Source: Dysgonomonas mossii (GTDB lineage: Bacteria > Bacteroidota > Bacteroidia > Bacteroidales > Dysgonomonadaceae). From it: a stretch of DNA of 12,884 bases. The stretch spans positions 1-12,884 of the forward strand of contig NZ_SPPK01000013.1 of assembly GCF_004569505.1 (NCBI RefSeq). The letters are read 5' to 3'. The translations under genes were made by a program, and so were the position numbers. Below are positions 7,623 through 12,884 of this stretch, one piece after another (the first letter of the stretch is position 1; each line of letters starts with the position of its first letter). Under the pieces are notes generated by a model. It was not told the DNA's origin. It did no database searches and saw only the letters and a list, made by a program, of their open reading frames with translations.

Positions 7623-10600
7623 ATGGAAAACGAACGGAGTAAACTTAATATTGAATTTTCATATCTGCCTGTTGTAAATTTTGCTATGCAACAGAATCGG
7701 GTATCTGTTATACGAGATTTTTCGATAGAGAACCTGACAGAAGAAATACTAAAGGAATTGAAGATAGAGTTGACGGCAGATCCCGAATTCGCAACAGCTG
7801 TTCCTATATCCATAGAAGTAATCAATGCAAAAGAAAAGATCAGAGTCGAAGTACCTAAGTTAAATCTTTCGGCCAATTACTTTGCCCAGCTTACAGAGCG
7901 CATATCCGGCGATATATCTCTAAAAATATATTCAAAAGATGAACTCCTGTTTGAAGAAAAATATCCTATCAATGTTTTGGCTTACGATCAGTGGGGAGGC
8001 ATTGCTGTTTTACCGGAAATGTTATCTGCATTTGTTACGCCCAATCATCCGGCAACACTGCCTATAATAAAACGGGCTGCAACTATCTTGGAACAATGGA
8101 CAGGTAGTCCGTCATTAGACGAATATCAAAGTCGCAATCCCGATAGAGTACAAAAACAAATGGCTGCCATATATACAGCCATTGCCGAACAGGAAATTAT
8201 ATACAGCACCGTTCCTGCTAGTTTTGAAGACTACGGACAACGAATCCGCCTTGTAGATTCAGTAATGACTCAAAAGCTGGGCACTTGTCTTGACATGGCT
8301 TTGCTATATGCTTCATGCTTAGAAGCAATCGGGATATACCCGCTTATTATTGTGGTCAACGGACATGCATTTGCCGGAGGCTGGCTTGTTCCTGAAACAT
8401 CTCCCGACAGTGTTGTTGAGGATGTATCTCTAATTAATAAGAGAATAGCTGACGGCATTAATGACATCACACTCGTGGAAACCACTTGCATGAATATGGG
8501 GCAAAATGTGGATTTCGATCAGGCTGTAAAAATTGCAAACAAACGTATTTCACAACCCGATTTCATATTGGCTATAGATGTAAAGAGAACTCGTTTTTCG
8601 GGAATCAAACCAATCCCGCAGCGAATATTGAATGGGCAGCATTGGGAAATAAAAGAAGGAGAGACTGTTTCTATTTCGGACAGGTCACAAGCAACACCCC
8701 AGACTATAAACCCCTATGATTTGTCAGGAATAAGTTCCGAGGTTATTGTTACCAAACAGTTACTGTGGGAGCGAAAATTACTGGATTTAAGTCTGCGAAA
8801 TAATCTTCTGAATATAAGGATTACAAAAAATACGTTACAGCTCATTTCTGCTAATCTTGACTTGTTTGAAGATGCTTTAGCTGATGGCGACGAATTCAGA
8901 ATAATGCATAAACCGACTGATTGGGACAATCCATTATTTGATTATGGGCTTTACAAATCAGTTTCAGAAGCCGATCCTATAACTGATCTGATAAAATCGG
9001 AATTGACACAAAAACGGCTTCGCTCTTATCTGACCGAAAACGAACTGGACAAAGCCCTTACATACCTATATCGTTCGTCACGTACAGCTATGGAGGAGAA
9101 CGGGGCTAATACACTGTATATAGCTTTAGGCTTGTTGAAATGGTACGAAACAAAATCGAGCGAGCGTCCACGCTATGCTCCAATATTACTTATCCCTGTC
9201 GAAATAATACGCAAATCGGCCGCCAAAGGCTATGTAATCCGTTCCAGAGAAGAAGAAACAATGATGAACATTACATTATTGGAAATGCTTCGTCAGAATT
9301 TCAACATCACTATTTCAGGATTAGATCCTCTACCCGTGGATGATAGTGGAGTGAATGTTAAACTCATTTATTCAATTATTCGGAATAGTATAAAGAATCA
9401 GCCAAAATGGGATGTGGAAGAGCAAGCCATTTTAGGCCTATTCTCTTTCAGTAAGTTTATTATGTGGAACGATATTCACAATAATTCTCATAAGCTTATT
9501 GAGAATAATGTTGTTTCCAGTCTCATGAACGGTAGGATAGAATGGAACGTTGAGGAATGTGAAGTTGATGCCAAAACACTGGACAACACGATTCCTCCCA
9601 ACGAGATAGTTTTGCCTATCAGTGCCGACTCTTCACAGCTAGAGGCTATTTGGGAAGCATCCGAAGGACGAAATTTCATCTTGCATGGCCCTCCCGGAAC
9701 AGGTAAGTCGCAAACAATTACGAATCTCATAGCTAATGCTTTGTATAGAGGTAAACGAGTTTTGTTTGTTGCTGAAAAGATGGCAGCATTGTCGGTAGTT
9801 CAACGCCGTCTCGAAGCCATCGGCTTAGCTCCCTTTTGCTTGGAACTGCATTCTAACAAGACAAAAAAGGGAATGATTCTTTCACAGTTGAAAGAAACAA
9901 CTGAGATAGTAAAGACTACGCCTCCTGAGAACTTTAAGCAAGAAGCTGAACGTATTTTTGCCCTGCGTACCGAAATGAATACTTATATCGAGGCTTTGCA
10001 CAAGGTATATCCATTCGGCATTTCGCTTTACGACGCTATTGTAAAATATCAACAGATAGATGCTGACCCTCTATTTTATATACCGGAAGTCCTTCTGTCT
10101 GAGCTGGATAAAAACAGACTTCATCAATGGGACGAAACGTTAGAACTGCTAATATCCACAGCCAATGCTTGTGGGCATCCATATAAACACCCTTTAACCG
10201 GCATCACTATTGGGCAATATTCATCTGCGATTAAAGATGATGCGTCTAACAGCATTCAAGGTCTAATCAGTCTTATATCTGATATTCGAAAGCAGCTCAG
10301 TCAGTTACCCGATCTGTTTGCCGAATTTGAAGTTTACAAGGATAAGAAGAATACCAAAACTGTAACAGATATAATTGATAAATTATTAAATATACCTGAA
10401 CTTACTGCTGCACTGCTTATATCTCCTCAACTAAGCGAAATATTAGATGAATACAAGGATGTATGTGAACATGGAAAAAACAGAGATCGTTTAAAACAAA
10501 GCTTACTTTCCGGATTCTCGGAAGGAGTATTGTCTCTTGATGCTAAAAGAATGTTGTTCGACTGGAATCAGACCTTAAACAAATGGTTTATCCCTCGATT

Positions 10601-12803
10601 TCTCGGACAACGATCTATAAAGAAACAACTTATAGGATATGCAACCTATCAATTGAACAATGATCAAATATCATCAACTTTAGAGGATATAATAAAGTTT
10701 CAATCGGAACAAACCTATTTGAAAAAGTATGAGGACGATATGCCTCTGTACTTCAAAAAGTATGGACGTAATGGTAGCGAAGATTGGAAGACTATAGAAC
10801 AGATCATTACAGACACTTCAGCCATTAACTCATTAATACTGGAACACGCAAAGGACATATCCAAAGCCACAAATATAAAGCGTGTATTATCGCTACAGCT
10901 ATCAGATGGTATCAGTACTTTCAGAGGAATGCATGGTGGCGCTTTGATAACAATAAACAATCTTATTCCAAAACTGGATCAACAAGAAAAACTGTTATAT
11001 AGCGTACTGGGCACAAGAGAAGATATTCTGTATAAGCAATCCGACAACTGGATAGATTCTGTTTTGGAACAGCTTAATATTTGGTTGGAGAATTTGGATA
11101 AACTCAAAGACTGGTATCAATGGTTGCTTGTCTACAATAAAATGCAAGCTTTACAAATAGATTTTGTAGCCGATCAATACAAAGATGCTAACATTGAAAC
11201 AGCCAATCTTTTAAGTATATTCTATAAAAGCTTTTACAAGGCTGCAATTGAATATATTATCTCCAAAGAACCGAATCTGCAACTGTTTAAAGGAAAGATT
11301 TTCAATGATACAATAGAAAAATATAAAAGACTGGTTGCCGACTTTGAACAATTGACAAGAAAAGAGTTGATCGCTAAATTAGCCGCCAATCTTCCATCTT
11401 TCATTAGAGAAGCAACTCAAAACTCGGAAGTCGGTATTCTGCAACGAAATATACGAAACAATGCCCGAGGTATTTCTATTCGTAGATTATTCGATCTTAT
11501 TCCAAGCCTGCTTCCAAGAATGTGTCCGTGTATGCTGATGAGCCCTATATCTGTTGCTCAATATATAGATGTGGATGCAGACAAATTTGATCTCATCGTT
11601 TTTGACGAAGCTTCTCAAATGCCGACCTACGAGGCGGTGGGAGCTATCGCACGCGGGAAAAATGTAGTGATAGTTGGTGACCCGAAACAAATGCCTCCGA
11701 CTAATTTCTTTTCTGTAAACTCCACAGACGAAGACAATATAGAAATGGAAGATCTGGAAAGTATTCTGGACGATTGCCTAGCCCTTTCCATGCCTTCCAA
11801 ATATTTGCTCTGGCATTATCGGAGCAAGCATGAAAGCTTGATCGCATTTAGTAATTCGGAATATTATGACAATAAACTATTGACGTTCCCTTCACCTGAT
11901 AATATTGAATCCAAGGTCAGGTTTGTTCCTATCGATGGGCACTATGATAAAGGCAAGTCGCGACAAAATAAAGCAGAAGCACAAGCTATAGTGGATGAAA
12001 TAGTAAGACGGTTGAAAGATGAGAAACTAAGAAAGAGGAGCATTGGAGTGGTAACATTCAGTTCAGTCCAGCAATCTCTTATAGAGGATTTACTGTCCGA
12101 TGTTTTCATGCTCAATTCTCAGCTGGAGAGTCTGGCATTAGAATGTGAAGAGCCTATATTTATCAAGAATCTGGAAAATGTACAGGGAGACGAAAGAGAT
12201 ATCATTCTGTTTTCGGTAGGATATGGCCCGGATAAGGAAGGTCGGGTAAGTATGAATTTCGGTCCTCTAAATAGAGAAGGGGGGGAACGTAGACTAAATG
12301 TGGCCGTATCAAGAGCTAGATATGAAATGATTATCTATTCTACTTTACGTTCCGATCAAATTGACCTTAATCGGACAGGGGCAGTCGGTGTTGCGGGACT
12401 TAAACGCTTTCTGGAATATGCCGAAAAAGGGGGGCAAATAGTAAATAGAACGCAAAATACAATGTCTGAATTTTCTATAAATAATCTGATAGCAAGCCAA
12501 CTCGAAAGATTAGGGTACAAAGTCGATACAAATATCGGTTGTTCGGGCTATAAAATAGATATTGGCATTGTAGATAAGGATAATCCGTTCAGATATAGAC
12601 TTGGTATTATATGTGACGGGGAAAATTACAGGCGGGCTAAAATGGTTCGGGATAGGGAAATCGTACAGAATAGTGTACTGAGAATGCTTGGTTGGAAAAT
12701 ACTTAAGATATGGACTTTAGACTGGTGGGAGAATCCCAATGCAGTTTTGGCAACTATTGGAAAATCCAGTTCAGATTGCCCCCTTTTGCCAAGTCTAAAT
12801 TGA
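7623..12803 (+). CDS. Giant transglutaminase-like/DUF4011/SF1 helicase/REase-like protein, probably 3'-truncated
   Basis: This 1726-residue protein is a helicase-nuclease of the type seen in DNA repair and phage defence loci. Residues 1-110 look like a beta-sandwich. A transglutaminase-like domain follows with C222, H248 and E286 as a possible triad. DUF4011 starts near W382 (WERKLLDLSLRNNLLN). Upf1-like SF1 motifs are HGPPGTGKSQ (688-697), DEASQ (1328-1332), GDPKQ (1352-1356), WHYRSKH (from 1397), QGDERD (1521-1526) and VAVSRAR (1560-1566), with a roughly 500-residue insertion between the first two. A Vsr/MTES-like nuclease region lies at about 1630-1705 with D1646 and CDG (1664-1666). Relatives usually continue into a C-terminal DUF3320 region; here the frame ends about 13 residues into sequence that looks like an IS terminus. 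The 71-bp gap after sbcC has a small dyad (7568-7581) but no convincing promoter, so cotranscription is likely. No strong ribosome site is seen. Confidence 0.85.
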   Translation: MENERSKLNIEFSYLPVVNFAMQQNRVSVIRDFSIENLTEEILKELKIELTADPEFATAVPISIEVINAKEKIRVEVPKLNLSANYFAQLTERISGDISLKIYSKDELLFEEKYPINVLAYDQWGGIAVLPEMLSAFVTPNHPATLPIIKRAATILEQWTGSPSLDEYQSRNPDRVQKQMAAIYTAIAEQEIIYSTVPASFEDYGQRIRLVDSVMTQKLGTCLDMALLYASCLEAIGIYPLIIVVNGHAFAGGWLVPETSPDSVVEDVSLINKRIADGINDITLVETTCMNMGQNVDFDQAVKIANKRISQPDFILAIDVKRTRFSGIKPIPQRILNGQHWEIKEGETVSISDRSQATPQTINPYDLSGISSEVIVTKQLLWERKLLDLSLRNNLLNIRITKNTLQLISANLDLFEDALADGDEFRIMHKPTDWDNPLFDYGLYKSVSEADPITDLIKSELTQKRLRSYLTENELDKALTYLYRSSRTAMEENGANTLYIALGLLKWYETKSSERPRYAPILLIPVEIIRKSAAKGYVIRSREEETMMNITLLEMLRQNFNITISGLDPLPVDDSGVNVKLIYSIIRNSIKNQPKWDVEEQAILGLFSFSKFIMWNDIHNNSHKLIENNVVSSLMNGRIEWNVEECEVDAKTLDNTIPPNEIVLPISADSSQLEAIWEASEGRNFILHGPPGTGKSQTITNLIANALYRGKRVLFVAEKMAALSVVQRRLEAIGLAPFCLELHSNKTKKGMILSQLKETTEIVKTTPPENFKQEAERIFALRTEMNTYIEALHKVYPFGISLYDAIVKYQQIDADPLFYIPEVLLSELDKNRLHQWDETLELLISTANACGHPYKHPLTGITIGQYSSAIKDDASNSIQGLISLISDIRKQLSQLPDLFAEFEVYKDKKNTKTVTDIIDKLLNIPELTAALLISPQLSEILDEYKDVCEHGKNRDRLKQSLLSGFSEGVLSLDAKRMLFDWNQTLNKWFIPRFLGQRSIKKQLIGYATYQLNNDQISSTLEDIIKFQSEQTYLKKYEDDMPLYFKKYGRNGSEDWKTIEQIITDTSAINSLILEHAKDISKATNIKRVLSLQLSDGISTFRGMHGGALITINNLIPKLDQQEKLLYSVLGTREDILYKQSDNWIDSVLEQLNIWLENLDKLKDWYQWLLVYNKMQALQIDFVADQYKDANIETANLLSIFYKSFYKAAIEYIISKEPNLQLFKGKIFNDTIEKYKRLVADFEQLTRKELIAKLAANLPSFIREATQNSEVGILQRNIRNNARGISIRRLFDLIPSLLPRMCPCMLMSPISVAQYIDVDADKFDLIVFDEASQMPTYEAVGAIARGKNVVIVGDPKQMPPTNFFSVNSTDEDNIEMEDLESILDDCLALSMPSKYLLWHYRSKHESLIAFSNSEYYDNKLLTFPSPDNIESKVRFVPIDGHYDKGKSRQNKAEAQAIVDEIVRRLKDEKLRKRSIGVVTFSSVQQSLIEDLLSDVFMLNSQLESLALECEEPIFIKNLENVQGDERDIILFSVGYGPDKEGRVSMNFGPLNREGGERRLNVAVSRARYEMIIYSTLRSDQIDLNRTGAVGVAGLKRFLEYAEKGGQIVNRTQNTMSEFSINNLIASQLERLGYKVDTNIGCSGYKIDIGIVDKDNPFRYRLGIICDGENYRRAKMVRDREIVQNSVLRMLGWKILKIWTLDWWENPNAVLATIGKSSSDCPLLPSLN

Positions 12804-12884
12804 CCCCTGAAAAAACTTTATTATTACCCCTAAAATATCCTGGTCGACGGGGTCATTTTTATTTTAGCTTTACTTGTTTTTGTT
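12758..12884. mobile_element. Probable IS21-family insertion sequence terminus (partial)
   Basis: From about 12758 (TGGAAAATCCAGT) the sequence carries repeated subterminal units: CCAGTTCAGATTGCCCCC (12766-12783) and CCAAGTCTAAATTGACCCC (12789-12807), then ATTACCCC (12823-12830), then an inverted GGGGTCA (12849-12855). IS21-family elements have multiple terminal repeats used by IstA, and from memory Bacteroidetes members have ends of this GGGGTCAATTT / CTGGATTTTCC type. No transposase gene lies within the window; it would be to the right. The exact boundary and any target duplication cannot be set from one end. The helicase stop codon lies inside the second repeat unit. Confidence 0.5.

Noticed and set aside
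7562..7876. Antisense open frame of 104 codons opposite the start of the helicase gene, and similar antisense frames elsewhere
   Set aside because: They lie opposite genes with clear motif content, have low-complexity or atypical protein sequence, and show no motif of their own.
1..12884. CRISPR arrays, tRNA or rRNA genes
   Set aside because: No regularly spaced repeats and no cloverleaf-like or rRNA-like sequence were seen on reading both strands.

Overview
The window most likely comes from a low-GC member of the Bacteroidetes (order Bacteroidales is a reasonable guess). The start codons lack convincing Shine-Dalgarno sequences, the candidate promoters carry the Bacteroidetes-type TAnnTTTG -7 element, and the flanks hold remnants that resemble Bacteroidetes mobile DNA: a decayed small mobile-element gene and an IS21-like element end. 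This placement rests on recognition, not on a database search.

Layout. Bases 2-91 are the 3' end of an unidentified + strand gene. Bases 92-944 hold no intact gene. They contain a perfect 11-bp tandem repeat, a - strand stretch resembling the 5' end of a tmRNA, a hairpin with a T-run, and a frameshifted - strand pseudogene. From 945 to 12803 four large + strand genes follow, in the order RloC/PrrC-like AAA_13 ATPase, SbcD, SbcC, and a giant transglutaminase-like/DUF4011/SF1 helicase/REase-like protein. The first three overlap by ATGA at both junctions, and the fourth starts 71 bp after sbcC. From about 12758 to the window end the sequence looks like the terminus of an IS21-family insertion sequence, which appears to have cut off the helicase C-terminus.

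How the genes may work together. SbcCD is the bacterial Mre11-Rad50 nuclease, acting on DNA ends and hairpins. The helicase-nuclease could unwind and cut DNA processed by SbcCD, much as HerA-NurA works beside Mre11-Rad50 in archaea. The first protein has a Rad50-like zinc hook and a C-terminal R-x3-E...H set compatible with the anticodon-nuclease domain of PrrC/RloC. It could therefore act as a suicide or translation-arrest arm triggered by DNA ends or damage. The combination is a plausible DNA-end-sensing defence or repair island, but that is inference: sbcDC may simply be the housekeeping pair with an AT-rich accessory gene placed upstream. With the helicase truncated, the fourth component may be partly inactive in this strain.
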